Positions 11,109 through 22,351 of a stretch of 64,000 bases of DNA are shown here, piece after piece. The DNA is from Cololabis saira (Eukaryota; Chordata; Actinopteri; Beloniformes; Belonidae): positions 32,979,090-33,043,089 of the forward strand of contig NC_084591.1 in assembly GCF_033807715.1 (NCBI RefSeq). The letters run 5' to 3'. A model generated the notes under the pieces. The model did no database searches, was not told where the DNA came from, and worked only from the letters and a program-made list of their open reading frames with translations. How positions within the stretch are numbered: the first letter of the stretch is position 1; each line of letters starts with the position of its first letter. The position numbers and the translations under genes are program-made.

Positions 11109-14100
11109 ATGACAGAGAGAGCCGAGCAGGACCGGGTGAGCAGGGCGAGCTCGTCCAAGACCCGGAGGAGGAAGAGCGATGCCACCCCGACCAAGACCCC
11201 CACCACCAAGACCCCCATCACGGCCTGGCTCTGCAGCCCGCCTCCCCCCACGCTGGCCTGCCCCCTCTGCGGTCAGTTCGTGCCCAGGTTCCGGATCAAT
11301 GAGCACATCGATCTGCAGTGCCAGAACTTCGACAGAGGAGACCACGTGGTCGCCTCGGGGAGTAAACACGTCGAGACAAGCGACCAGAAAGTGGGAGAAA
11401 CAGAGGAAGGGACCAAGACCAGCCCTTATTTCAAGAAGAATAACTCCCAGCAGGCACCGCGGGAGATACAGAGCAAGACTGTGGTGAGAACCATCGACCT
11501 GGGAAGACTGTCCTCCAAGTTGTCCAGGGAGCATCACAAGACACCTGAGAGGAAACACACAGAGGAGAAACATGCACCTGAGGAGAAACATGCATCTGAG
11601 GAGACGAGTCCCCCCTCCGAGACACTCGGCAGCTCCCAGAAGGAAAATGTTGTGATCCTGACGTCAGGGGACGAGGACGGCTCCATCAGCGGTCCTGATG
11701 CTGAAGCAGCAGTGGGGAATCCACCGTGTCCTCAACACAAACCACTCAAATCAGGGACGCTTCACACATTAGTTACCCCAAAATCCAAACCTGCAAAGAG
11801 GAAAAAGGGAATATCCTCCAGAGTTGGTTTGTCTGGTTTCCCAAAGAAGGCAAAACACGAGGAGAGCGGAGAGCAAAAGGAGACGTCCTCTTCTGGAAGT
11901 ACAGCTGAGACCACTCACCCCGACCCCCGGGAAACGGAGCAGTCCTCCTCTTCTCATCATGGGCCGGCGTTGGGCTCAGAGGAGACGGGTTTGACCAGTG
12001 TGGAGGTTGTTGGTGGGGGATCAGGGCCGGAGTCTGACACTGAGATCGCCGCCTGCGACCAGACCCCCCAGACCCCTCAGACCCCTCAGACCCCATCACT
12101 TCCCTACTACCTCCGTAATTTCCGGACCATCCTGCATGCCGTGCTGCAGAATGAGGACGACAGGGCGTTGTTCAACCAAGATGATATGTCCCCTGTGCAT
12201 GCATTCGAACAGCTGTCGGGTACGTTTCAAGTCGTTTCACGGTGCTAAACGAGTAACGATAACTCAGTTTGACTCGTTCTTTTCTTCCCTTACAGTCGTG
12301 GGTCAGAAGCTGTATGTGAGACTCTTCCAGAGGAAACTAAAGTGGCTCCAACTGAATAAACTGGATTATGAAGAAATATTCAGCGATCTGCAGCCTGTTT
12401 CACAGGAGCTGGTCCAGGGGGGGTTCTTACAGACTGGTAAGAGGTGCCCAACAAGATAATCCATCTAATGTCTTAATGACGGCTCTTGTTTTAACCTCTG
12501 ATTTAGTTTCCTGAAACCGTACATGAGCTAAAAAGTGTATCCTTGTGGTTTTCCCTGTTGCCTCCACCCTGAAGAGGATGAGCTGGAGGACTTGGGGGAG
12601 GCGCTGGACCTCCTGCCGGCTCCTGGACTCAAAGCTCTGGCAAAGACGTTCCATCTGGGCGGTTCTGGGACCCAGAAGCAGCAGCTGGTGGACGGGCTTC
12701 TCCGCCTGAGCAGGCAGAAGTCTTTATTCTCCCTGACACCCCAAAGCAACATCGGCACCGTCATCCTCAAGAGGTGAGGCGAGCTTCAACCCTGCGCTCA
12801 TGCACGTAACTGGTATGGGGTTAATCCTTTTTTACCTTCTCTTTTAAAGGGCGAAGCAGCTTGCAGGATCATGCGTGCGTCTATCTCGAGGTCCTCGGGC
12901 GGTTTTCTCTCGCATACTTCTCCTCTTCTCTTTGACAGACACAATGGATGAGGAGGAGACGGCCGCCGGAGGGCAGAACCAGCTTTTTACCATCCTTATG
13001 GTGAACTCGGGGCGTCTGGCCTTCCCGGACTACGTGGTGCAGCGAGTCGCCCGAGTGTTTCAGGACAGAGAGGACCTCATCAGGTAAAGCTTTGACACTT
13101 ATCGAGATAGCAGGATGGGAAAAGACAAACGAACGTTCGTTACATGCGTAACACAGGTATGAAGCGTCCATGCGAGCCCTCCTGGAGATCACCTCGGCTA
13201 TGCAGAGCGGGCAGTGGGAGGTGGCCCGGGATCTTTACACCTCTGCCAAAAGCGCGTGGCAGGAGCTGAGGAAAGAAAGGGACCTGAGGTAAGAAACCCT
13301 TTAGACTGCTTCATGATTCTGCATCACCATGAGAGCGATCCCATGTCTCCGGGGGTTGTTCACGCTGTCGTCTGTGTGGTAGCCACCAGGAAGAGCTGCC
13401 CGAGTTCCTGCGCAGCTTCACCACAGGGTGGGCGTACACCCGGATCCTGTCCAGAGGAGTGGAGATACTGCAGAGGCTGCGCTGCTATGAGGTTCAATTA
13501 AGAGTCCACTTAGCAATTTGGGTGTTTATGCCGTTAAAAGTGACCAAAAACAACTCTAACACGGGTCTACCTTTATGCTGCAGGACGCCGTCGAAGAGCT
13601 GCGGTCCTTACTGCGCCAGTCCGTGTACTGTCTTGACAGCCGCGGCCGATGGTGGGACAGACTCGCTCTCAACCTTCACCAGCACCTGAAGAAACCAGAG
13701 CAGGTGAGGACCCGCACCCTCGTTCCGTTTACATCGATTATTGGCCAATATGGCTGTCACGCAACACCTCCTCCCGTTCAGAGCGAAGCCGCCCACGGCG
13801 GTCCCTCCCTGGACCCGCGTGGCGAGTAATAACCCATCAGAACACAGAGGAGGATGTCTGTAGACCAGAGAGGCTCCAGTACGTTGTTTCTCTGCGTGTG
13901 TTTTCAGCGTTTTCACTGCAGACTCGTTCAGTTAAGCTTGAAATGTCTGAATGAGCCATTTAAAAGAGGCAATAAATATATACTAGATATATGGTACAGT
14001 CAGCAACGTTGTGTGTTGTTAGAGCTTTAAAACATTCATATTTTTGCAAATTCCTTTAAGAATAGTCTCCAAACTGTGTAGAGGTTTACTGAAGCAACAG

Positions 14101-17100
14101 GGAAAAATACAATGTACATAAAAGCGAAATGGGCAAAAGAATTAAACAGAGTTGTCAGACAGGGATTGGCACTCCATGAATAAAACCCAACACACCTCAA
14201 CCAGCTCCAAAAGATGGAGGGAATTTGGTTGCAAAATTTTTATTTGTTTTTTTATTACTCCAAAAATTAAAAATAAACAACTGCGTGAGCTACAATATTG
14301 CTGGAGACAGTGTGGGCAATTGAGTGCCAACCACTGTCACATTTTCTGGTCGTGTAAGAAAATACAAGCATTTTGGGATGGGATCCTGAGAGCCATGGAG
14401 AAAGTTTTGGGATATGGGATTCCTAAAGATCCCCGAGTTATTTACTTAGGACTGATACCAGAGGATGTAATAAATAAAGAGGACATATACATTTTTAAAA
14501 TGATTCTCTTGCGGCTAAGAAAGTCATCAAAATAAATCGGCTGAAGATGGACTCACCTGGACTGAGCCAATGGTTGGACACTGTAGAAGAAATACGATCA
14601 ATGGAACTCATTACCTACAGCCTACGACTTAAAACAGAGATGTACTTAGGAAGATGGACAAAATGGCATTATTATATAAGATTGTAGTAAGCCCCCCCCC
14701 TGTTTTTTTGTATTGTTGTATACCTGTTTTTGTTGTTGTTTTTTCTATTATGTCTGGAAATTGAAAAATAAAGTAAAAAAAAACAACTATATTTTTGCTG
14801 CAACATAAACTAATCTTTTGTTGTGGTATTTAAAAGATTGTGTGATTTGAACTGTATTTTTCATGTCTCAGTTTTTATTCACTGGGGTGTTTTCTCAACT
14901 ATCACATCAGGCCGTTTGTGCCATCAGAGACGGGCTGGCCGACCCGCGGGTGCGGACGGGACATAAACTGTCGCTCCATCAGAGAGCTGTCAGGATGAAA
15001 GAGTCGGCGAGCTGCAGGAAGCAGCACCTGCAGCTCCGAGACCTGCCCACCGTCCAGGTCCAGGATGTCCATCACGTGAGTGTTTCAGTCCTCGTTAGCG
15101 TCTAGGAGGAAAACTGACCCGTTTAATCTGGACGCGTTCAGTATATGTGACTGTAATGGCACTTTTCCACTAGTACCTACTCAGCGCGTCTCGCCTCCAC
15201 TCGCCTCATCCTCGTTTGTTTTTAAACACCCAGGTGATAAGTGAGAAGTTAGAGCGAAGCTGCTGTGACGTATTTGATTGTGTGATCTAAACGGATATGA
15301 CAACACTAAAGATATAAAACCTGGAGGAGATGATAGATGTGCTGCTGGGTCTGTGACTTCTGTTCGATATCAAGTTAAGAAATGAGAGTGAAAAAAAAAA
15401 AAAAAAAAAATCACTGGGTTTGTATGTATATATTTATGTATGTGTATGCATATGTATGCGTATATATATTAAATATAGTAATAATGCACATATATATACC
15501 TTTGGTTTCTACCTTCATGGTATCAATCATTAATATGTGTGCAGACAAGGTAAAAAAAGAAATGAGAGTGAAAGAAGCTTCGATGCTTTTTTTTGTTTGT
15601 TTGTGTCGGCGCTGATGAGAAATCAGCTGTGAGCCGCAAGCGGCTGAGAAGTGAGAGAGCGCCTGGTAGATCTGGTCGTTCCTTATCGCCCGTCTAGATT
15701 CCTTTTTAATTCTCTCCTCAGCCACCAGGTTTATGAACATCTGCACCTCAGAGTTGGATAATCAAACAGACGTTTGCGCTGCCATTGCCTGTTGAATAAA
15801 ATCGCCACGAGTCGTTCTTCTCGCGCTGATTCCCGCTTCCTGACTCAAACGTCTGACGGCCCCGTCCCCTGACCAATCGGTGGTCTGTAGTAGGGCTGTT
15901 CGATTTTGCCCAAAAATAAAATCTCGATTTTTTTCTCTTAAAATCCGATTTTCGATTACGATTACGATTATTTTGTGAATTGACAAAAGGCAAAGAAATG
16001 ATTTCAAATATGCTGTTTTTTTATTGAACATTTGCCCCATTGGGCTTTAAGTGCAAACTTTGCTCTTATTAAACCAAAAATGAATGAATAAAGTGCAAAA
16101 CTCTGTAAAATAAGTTGAAAAAAAGTTTTAAAAAATATAATAAAATATAAAGTTTTATCTCTGAAAAAAAAAATCAGCAAATCAGCACTTGCAAACATAC
16201 AGTAAGTTATATTTCCAATTAAATAAAACAAGACATTTTCTAATTAAACTAAACTGGGTCTTTGCATGCTAAATAATAATGCAACCCATGAAGGAGGTAG
16301 AGGTGTGTAATGTCAGTCATTACATTTGCTATTCACATTTGCAAGTTTTTTGCAAGGAACACGAGCCGGTCTACCGCATCTGGCTTGAGGGATGCCCGGT
16401 GGCATGTTCCAACGCCCCCTCCTACACTAAAGAGCCTCTCCCATGGGGCACTTGTCGCAGGTATTGAGAGGTATTTCCATCAATCATTAATATGGTATCA
16501 ATCATTAATATGTGTGCAGACAAGGTAAAAAAAAAAAGTGAAAAATCGATTTTACGATTTTCACGTTTTAACATCGTTCTAATTACATAATCGCAATTAC
16601 GATTTAAAATCGATTAATCGAACAGCCCTAGTCTGTAGTGTGATGATGTCAGATACAGCCGACTCAGCCGCTTAGAACCTCGGCAGAATAGATACAGAAA
16701 AAGTGTCTACTCTGCACGGCTCCACCCGCCTCAGCCCGTAGTGGAAAAGTGCAAGACGGGGGCGTGGCGAGTAGAGGCGCGCTGAGTAGGTACTAGTGTA
16801 AAAGTGCCATAACTGTTATGTAATGTAATGGTTATGTAATGGTGTCGGCAGGTGACCATCCGAGGACAGCTGTTTCCTCACGAGGGCGGCACGGGGAAGT
16901 CCAGGTTTCTTCTACCAGCAAATGAAGAGGGGGAGGGGGGTGACGGCGCCACCGTCATATGCTCCGTAGAAGAGCTGTCGTTGGCACATTACCGACAGCA
17001 AGGCTTTGATCAAGGTGGGCGGCTTTTCTTCTCCCGCCAGCAGCTGTAGAGGCAGCCGGACCCAAACACGGTGTCTTTCTGTGTCTCAGGGATCCACGGG

Positions 17101-19034
17101 GAGGGCTCCACCTTCTCAGCCTTGTTCGCTCTCCTGATGTGGGACGTGATTTTCATGGAGGGCATTCCAGATGTTTTCAGGAATCCATACCAGGTAAAGT
17201 AACCCGTACCTGGGTTTGTGTGATCGTGCAGGCCCGTATGAACGCGTCTCCTTGTTGTTCCCACCCTGCAGACGTGTCCGCTGGATCTTTACACCGACTG
17301 TTTCTACGAGAACAGAAGGGAAGCCATCGCGTCTCGTGTCCAGCTGCTGACTGAAGCGTCTGCGGAGACGCTGTGCAGCATTTTGGAAGATGTCTGGAGC
17401 TCCCAGGAGGGAAAAGCGTGTTCACTGATCAACTGGGAGCGATTTTCCTCCCTTCAACAGGCGCAGGTACTCAGGACATCGATAAACATAGATACTCTGT
17501 GTTAATGGGTGTAACAGTCCGTCCTGTGGTGTTTCAGTCGCTGGTGGAGTGCCTGGGTGGAGCCTTCTTGGGTGGACTAATAGACCGGATGGCCAGAGAC
17601 TACAGACACTCCAGAGGGGGCCTGCCCGATCTGGTGGTGTGGAACACTTCTACCAGCACCTACAAGGTACAGGCCCCAAACACACACACTCGTTGGGCTG
17701 GGCTGACATATACTATATGGATCCAAATACAAGACCAGTTTGTTGTCATTTTTTGACAACATCTGAAAAGTTAGGTCTTTTATTTGTAACATAGACTGTT
17801 AAACACCTAGACCTGCAATCCCTCTGTTAACTAAAGCTTTGAATATAATGTTAAAATAAAGCAATGCAAGGAAACCCCCATAGGTCCTGAAACAAGGGAA
17901 CCAGAAGGGGGAGGAGGGAGGAAGCCAATGTGGAGAAGCTGCAATCCAAACTAAAACGTCATCAGTTATTAAACAGATGCCAAAAACGTGGTCTCACAAA
18001 AGAAACATGTGGTGATAGTTAGACCACAGAAAAAAGAAATGAAGGAAATATCCAGAAAGCACCACCACGAGGTTAACGCCTTGGCTGGTGCAGTTGGTGC
18101 TCGGCGCAGCGCTGAGGACGTCTAGGATTTCTCTACATACGGGGCCATCAAGGGGCCACATTTATCAAGGAGGGCTCCAAGTCTGTTTCCATCTTTCTCG
18201 CACAGGAGCCTCTTTTTTTATTTTCTAGCGTATTTCACCAGTCACAACTTATTCAAACATCCTTACAGATGCTTTTAAATACTTTTAAGCCAGTTCCTGC
18301 TCTTAGACTTCAGAGGAAAGCTGGTGTCTTTTCATCACAATGTCCTATTTTCTTGTGGAAAAGCCCTCATACCAGGATCAAAAGAAGAAAATAAAATAAG
18401 TCTTTTCTAAAAGGAGACACGATTTGTTACTTTTAAGATATTCAAGATTCAAGACAACTTTATTTATCCCTTGAAGGGCAATTTGATTCGGCAGCTCGCG
18501 CCCAAGCACACACATAACAAACACATAACACATTCAATAGAAACACAGAGAGAAAGTTGGCAGCTGTGTGCAAAAATCTGTTGCATTAAAAAGTGCTGAT
18601 ACCAATAAATTAATTTATTAAAAACAGTCTATACAAACACCGGATGATATCATTCCTAGAAGGTACACAGTACCTAAATGCAGATACCAAACAAATTCAC
18701 AAGGCTAAATGTAATAGCCGGACAGCAGAGGGGATATATTTTTTGTCTTAAAAAAGATCTTCCTCTGCAGCCGGGTCATCTTGTGTTTGGGTCCATATGA
18801 TATATGCTACTTTTGGTGCGGATGAAGTTGCTCTTTTGGACTGGATCGTCTCGGATATCACGAACATACGTCCCACTCTTGCAGCTGGTGGAGGTGAAGG
18901 GCCCCAGTGACCGGCTGTCCCAGAAGCAGCAGATCTGGCTGGATGAGCTGCAGAAGCTGGGGGCCCATGTGGAGGTGTGTCATGTGACTGCGGTTGGAGC
19001 CAGAGGAGCCTCCCTGGAGGAAACAAAGAATTAA
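11109..19034 (+). CDS. fan1: Fanconi-associated nuclease 1
   Basis: FAN1 is a nuclear structure-specific 5' flap endonuclease/exonuclease recruited by ubiquitinated FANCD2 for interstrand crosslink repair. Coding exons are 11109-12219, 12296-12436, 12575-12773, 12850-13083, 13157-13288, 13383-13491, 13584-13703, 14911-15075, 16852-17014, 17090-17193, 17272-17466, 17538-17666 and 18885-19034, giving 983 aa (human 1017). A UBZ4 zinc finger uses C51, C54, H66 and C71. An SPYF motif, known in mammals as the MLH1 contact, is at 105-108. A SAP-like DNA-binding segment is encoded by exon 3, followed by a helical TPR-like region. The C-terminal VRR-NUC domain has PD (D922, exon 12) and EVK (E937, K939, exon 13). 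All catalytic residues I could check are intact. Exon 6 uses a weak GTTCAA donor. The introns before exons 8, 9 and 13 are swollen by transposons. Confidence 0.95.
14048..14788 (+). mobile_element. 5'-truncated L1/Tx1-like LINE, 3' end
   Basis: The element is flanked by a 10-bp target duplication, ATATTTTTGC (14038-14047 and 14789-14798), and ends in an A-rich tail. Its sense strand encodes the C-terminal part of an L1-type ORF2, including the Cys-rich CWRQCG and [13 protein letters not shown] motifs. It lies in fan1 intron 7 in the gene's orientation. About 740 bp remain of an element that is normally several kb long. Confidence 0.85.
15157..16809. mobile_element. PIF/Harbinger-type non-autonomous element, interrupted by a hAT
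   Basis: Inverted termini TGGCACTTTTCCACTAGTAC (left) and the complementary GTACTAGTGTAAAAGTGCCA (right) are flanked by TAA at 15154-15156 and 16810-16812. A 3-bp TAA/TTA duplication is typical of PIF/Harbinger. The inner hAT accounts for 740 bp, leaving about 0.9 kb. No transposase is visible. It sits in fan1 intron 8, immediately upstream of exon 9. A 170-bp piece at about 15390-15556 recurs inverted at about 25213-25377. Confidence 0.82.
15891..16630. mobile_element. hAT-type MITE inside the Harbinger element
   Basis: Termini TAGGGCTGTTCGATTTTG and CGAACAGCCCTA are flanked by a perfect 8-bp duplication GTCTGTAG (15883-15890 and 16631-16638). Eight-base duplications define hAT insertions. 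Subterminal regions repeat CGATTTT/AAAATCG. There is no coding capacity. Confidence 0.9.
18441..18560 (-). mobile_element. Fragment of LINE 3' end
   Basis: TTCAAGACAACTTTATTTAT followed by CCCTTGAAGGGCAATTTG resembles the common 3' ends of fish Rex1/jockey-type retrotransposons in reverse orientation. The far limit is unclear. It lies in fan1 intron 12. Confidence 0.4.
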
Positions 19035-19066
19035 CTGCCTGATCATACTTCACGTCTAAATAATTA

Positions 19067-19072
19067 AATAAA
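19067..19072 (+). promoter_or_regulatory. Candidate fan1 polyadenylation signal
   Basis: AATAAA lies 33 bp after the fan1 stop codon, which would give a very short 3' UTR. It is the first canonical hexamer downstream. No transcript data are available. Confidence 0.5.
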
Positions 19073-20398
19073 ACTGAAATATTATAAGACACTCTCTGGG
19101 ATTGTGGTTGGGTACTTTAACAGACTTATCCAGGTCTAATGAGGACTGTAGTACTGCTCACCCCAGCTGAGGACATTCTTGCCCTGTCTTTTAAATAAAT
19201 GTTGAAGTCTTTAGAGCTTAATCTCTATTCCACATAAATTCTGACCATATTTGAGTTCATGAAGTGTCTGATGACATGTAGCATCATTGTCAGAGAAGCA
19301 GGTACCTTCAACATAAGAGAGTAGCACATGAGAAATGGATCCTTAAAGAGCGATGACAGGACCAGAACCTGGAAATGAGTTTATTTATGACAGAAATTAT
19401 CCAATAACCACACTTTTTCTGAGCAAAAACTATATTCTTAGATCTGTGGTTACTAAGCAACCAAAACTCAGATATTTCTGTCTGTTTTAAAATGCATGAC
19501 AGCTTTATGAGCGTAATATGGAATTGCTTTCTATATTAATATCACTGTGAATATGCATCTTTGCAGCTACTCGTTTTTGCCTTCCAGACATCAGCTGGTA
19601 CCAAGAAGGAGGACTTTGTTAAAGATTCGTTAAAGATCGTCTGTTACCCTGCAGCATGGCAGGTTTTTCTGATGAAAAGGGCAGATACAAGAGTTTTATG
19701 TTTGTTTGGACAAAATGTCTTTCTACCTTTTCCAGTTCAAAGTAGATCATTGTGTGCATGCACGTGTGTACGCAAGGGAGATTTCATTTTGTAAAAATGA
19801 ATAATAATAATAAATAAATTGGGGAATAAACTGATCTCAAATCCGGAGTGCCGCTTGCTGAACTTTTATCTTGATTCTGCTTCTGTTACTCAGTTTTAAC
19901 AAGTTTCCGTTCGCTCTTATTGCTTCAGATCTCGGCGTTTTAATGTTTCATGCAGTGTAGTTTTACCTGCATCCTAAAACAGTCTCCGCCAGGTCACGTC
20001 TTCTCACTGCTGACTCATAAAGGTTTATGCACACTTGTTCCTGCTCTCGCCTTTCCTCGTCTGCTCATTCACCGTCTCCAGCTGTTCAAAACTCTCTGCT
20101 GAACTCAATGGGAGGACAGAAGAACCCCTTCACATCACCCTAACGCTCGTGGACATGATGCGAGTCTGTAGCTCTACAGATGGAGCTTTTGATACGCCCA
20201 GGTCACCGTTTGGGAAGGTGGAGTTCACATGCACCTCTTTGTGAAGGAAAATGTTTAAGGAAGGGTTTTTATTTAGATGAATGGATGGATGGATGGATTT
20301 AGGGGTAGGTGGCTCAGTAGGTCCCTGCCCCTGAATCTGAAGGTCAGTGGTTCAAGCCCTAGTTCACCAAAGTCTCCTTGGGCATGACCAGTGGCGTC

Positions 20399-21135
20399 AA
20401 TTCAGTGGAAGCTAAGGTATGGCAAGGTTACGAGTCACAGAACTTAACTAGAGTATCAATCAACACGTCCAGCAAATACTCATCACAGAAGTCTGCTATG
20501 TAGCTTATCTGTGTGGTCAAGAAAATTGGAACTTTTTACAAATGCAGTCTCACTCACTGCAAAAACTCAAAATCTTACCAGGAATATTTGTCTTATTTCT
20601 AGTTAAAATGTCTCATTTTTAGTCAAAAAATCTCATTACACTTAAAACAAGAGCCATCACCAGAAAAATAACTTATTTGACAATTTTCACCTGTTCCAAG
20701 TAAGTTTTCACTTGAAATAAGTAGAACAATCTGCCAGTGGAACAAGATTTATCTTCTCATTACAAGCAAAAAAATCTTGTTCCACTGGCAGATTTTTCCA
20801 CTTATTTTAAGTGAAAATCTACTTGAAACAGGTGAAAAGGGTTGTTTTTGAGTCTTGTCTTAAATGTAATGAGATTTTTTTTGACATTTTAACTAGAAAT
20901 AAGACAAATATTCTTGTTAAGATTTTCAGTTTTTGCAGTGTATAATAACTAGTGAAATCGATCATGTTCTGATTTGCATTTGTAGTTATTCTATATGTAT
21001 TAAGTAATAGAATAATTAATACAAATAGACACAGAGTAATTCCATAAATGTATTTAAAAAACAAACATTTACATTTCCCCCTGAAGCCAAGGTGTGGCGG
21101 CTGCCGTACCTTGCCATACCCAATTGACGCCCCTG
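20399..21135. mobile_element. Composite hAT-type MITE, copy 1
   Basis: Termini CAGTGGCGTCAATT and AATTGACGCCCCTG are flanked by a perfect 8-bp duplication GGCATGAC (20391-20398 and 21136-21143). The 737-bp body contains the whole fold-back MITE at 20555-20940. The same composite, with the fold-back at the same internal position, lies at 62536-63291. Confidence 0.9.
20555..20940. mobile_element. Fold-back MITE, copy B (inside composite hAT)
   Basis: The palindrome runs from CACTGCAAAAACTC to TTTTTGCAGTG and matches the copies at 3428, 30778 and 62701. Here it forms the interior of a hAT-type element. Confidence 0.88.
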
Positions 21136-21377
21136 GGCATGACACTGAATCCCCAGTTGCTCCCAGTTGTCAGACCAGCGACGTTGTATGGCAGCTCTGC
21201 CGACGACCGGTGTGTGAATGTGTGGGTGAATGTCTACAGTGTAAAAGGGGGCTGGAGGAGTACAGTAGGAAAGTGCTATTATAAGTGTAAGCCATTTACA
21301 GTTTAGATGGATAGATACCAGATATAAAAGAACATCATGTAACACAAATGTGTCAATAGCTGAATTTACTTACTTAA

Positions 21378-22345
21378 AGTGGACCTATTATGGCATTTAA
21401 CGTCTATTTTAAACAGGCCTTGAATGTCTTAAAAACAAGCTTTTGATTGTTTTTTCTAAATAAATTAGAAATTCAGCCTCTGGGCCATGTCTTTATTTTT
21501 ACCGTTTCTAACCTCATTATCTATGTGGGATTCTGAGTGGGCGGGGAGGCTATGATAATGAGGCACTGTGCTGATTGGCTGCCTGACGCAATACACCGCT
21601 ACGAAAAAATGGTGGAAGCCCCGGCTGGCGGAGTTAAGGCTGATTTATGGTTCCGCGTTACACCAACGCAGAGCCTACGGCGTAGAGTACGCGGCGACGC
21701 GCATCGTAGGCTACGCCGTACCCTACGGCGTAGGCTCTGCGTCGATTTAACGTGGAACCATAATTCAGGCTTTATACGATGCGAGCAACAGCGACAAAAT
21801 CAATTCCATTGCTTTATTTTCTATTGGACTGGCCGCAGCGACGCGGCGCCACGCACCGTTTTGAGCTGAACATTTGTTGGATGCCCTGCTTCTATTTTCT
21901 TCCTGTGGCTCGTGTTGAAAGCCGGTTGAAAGCGCTGTAGGAAACAGTCATGGATGAGGAACGGCTGATCCAGTTAGTTGAAATGAGAAGTTATCTCTAT
22001 GATTCCTCCTCATTTCACTACAAAAACCTCAATAAAGTGGCAGCTGCTGGAGGGAGATGGACAGAGACCGTCCGATGTCACGCAGTGCTCCGATAGTCGG
22101 ACGCTCGCATGCAGTTACACGGTTTTATAGTTGGGGGCGTGGTATGCATTTTGGTTACGTAACGAAAATGTGCAGAATCTGAACGGCTCGTAGAAGTCAC
22201 ATCACACTGGATGGCTCATCCGGGCGGCTGTACAGACACTGCAGAATTTGGTTGCTTTCCTCCTCCTCTGAGTTGGCAGGCTGAGGGGAGACCACTTTAT
22301 ATACGTTAAAGCAAGAGAAAACATGTTTTACATAATAGGTCCCCT
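21378..22345 (-). mobile_element. Non-autonomous piggyBac-type element, copy 2
   Basis: It is bounded by TTAA at 21374-21377 and 22346-22349, in the opposite orientation to copy 1. It shares the internal AACAGGCCTTGAATGTCTT and GGCTCATCCGGGCGGCTG segments with the other copies. A palindromic element at 21638-21770 is nested inside it. Confidence 0.82.
21638..21770. mobile_element. Hairpin MITE, copy 1 (TTTATGGTTCCGCGTT type)
   Basis: A GC-rich palindrome of about 130 bp has arms reading TGATTTATGGTTCCGCG and the complementary CGTGGAACCATAATTCA. It contains repeated CTACGCCGTA/TACGGCGTAG. Related hairpins are at about 29993 and 54839. It is nested in a piggyBac element. Confidence 0.75.
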
Positions 22346-22351
22346 TTAAGT

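Larger units (their letters stand above)
20299..21290 (+). mobile_element. tRNA-derived SINE, split by a composite hAT
   Basis: The left part (20299-20398) has polymerase III box A-like TGGCTCAGTAGG and box B-like GGTTCAAGCCC. The right part (21136 to about 21290) carries the conserved fish SINE body, with GTTGCTCCC, GGCAGCTCTGCC and GTGTGTGAATGTG. The pieces join exactly if the element at 20399-21135 and one copy of its 8-bp duplication are removed. It is a retroposon, not a functional tRNA gene. Confidence 0.72.

Noticed and set aside
11076..11591. 171-aa minus-strand ORF across fan1 exon 1
   Set aside because: Antisense shadow of a GC-rich coding exon; the plus frame carries the UBZ finger and SPYF motif.
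20299..20398. Possible tRNA gene
   Set aside because: Box A and B are present but the sequence continues into a known SINE body and does not fold as a clean tRNA; it is a retroposon.
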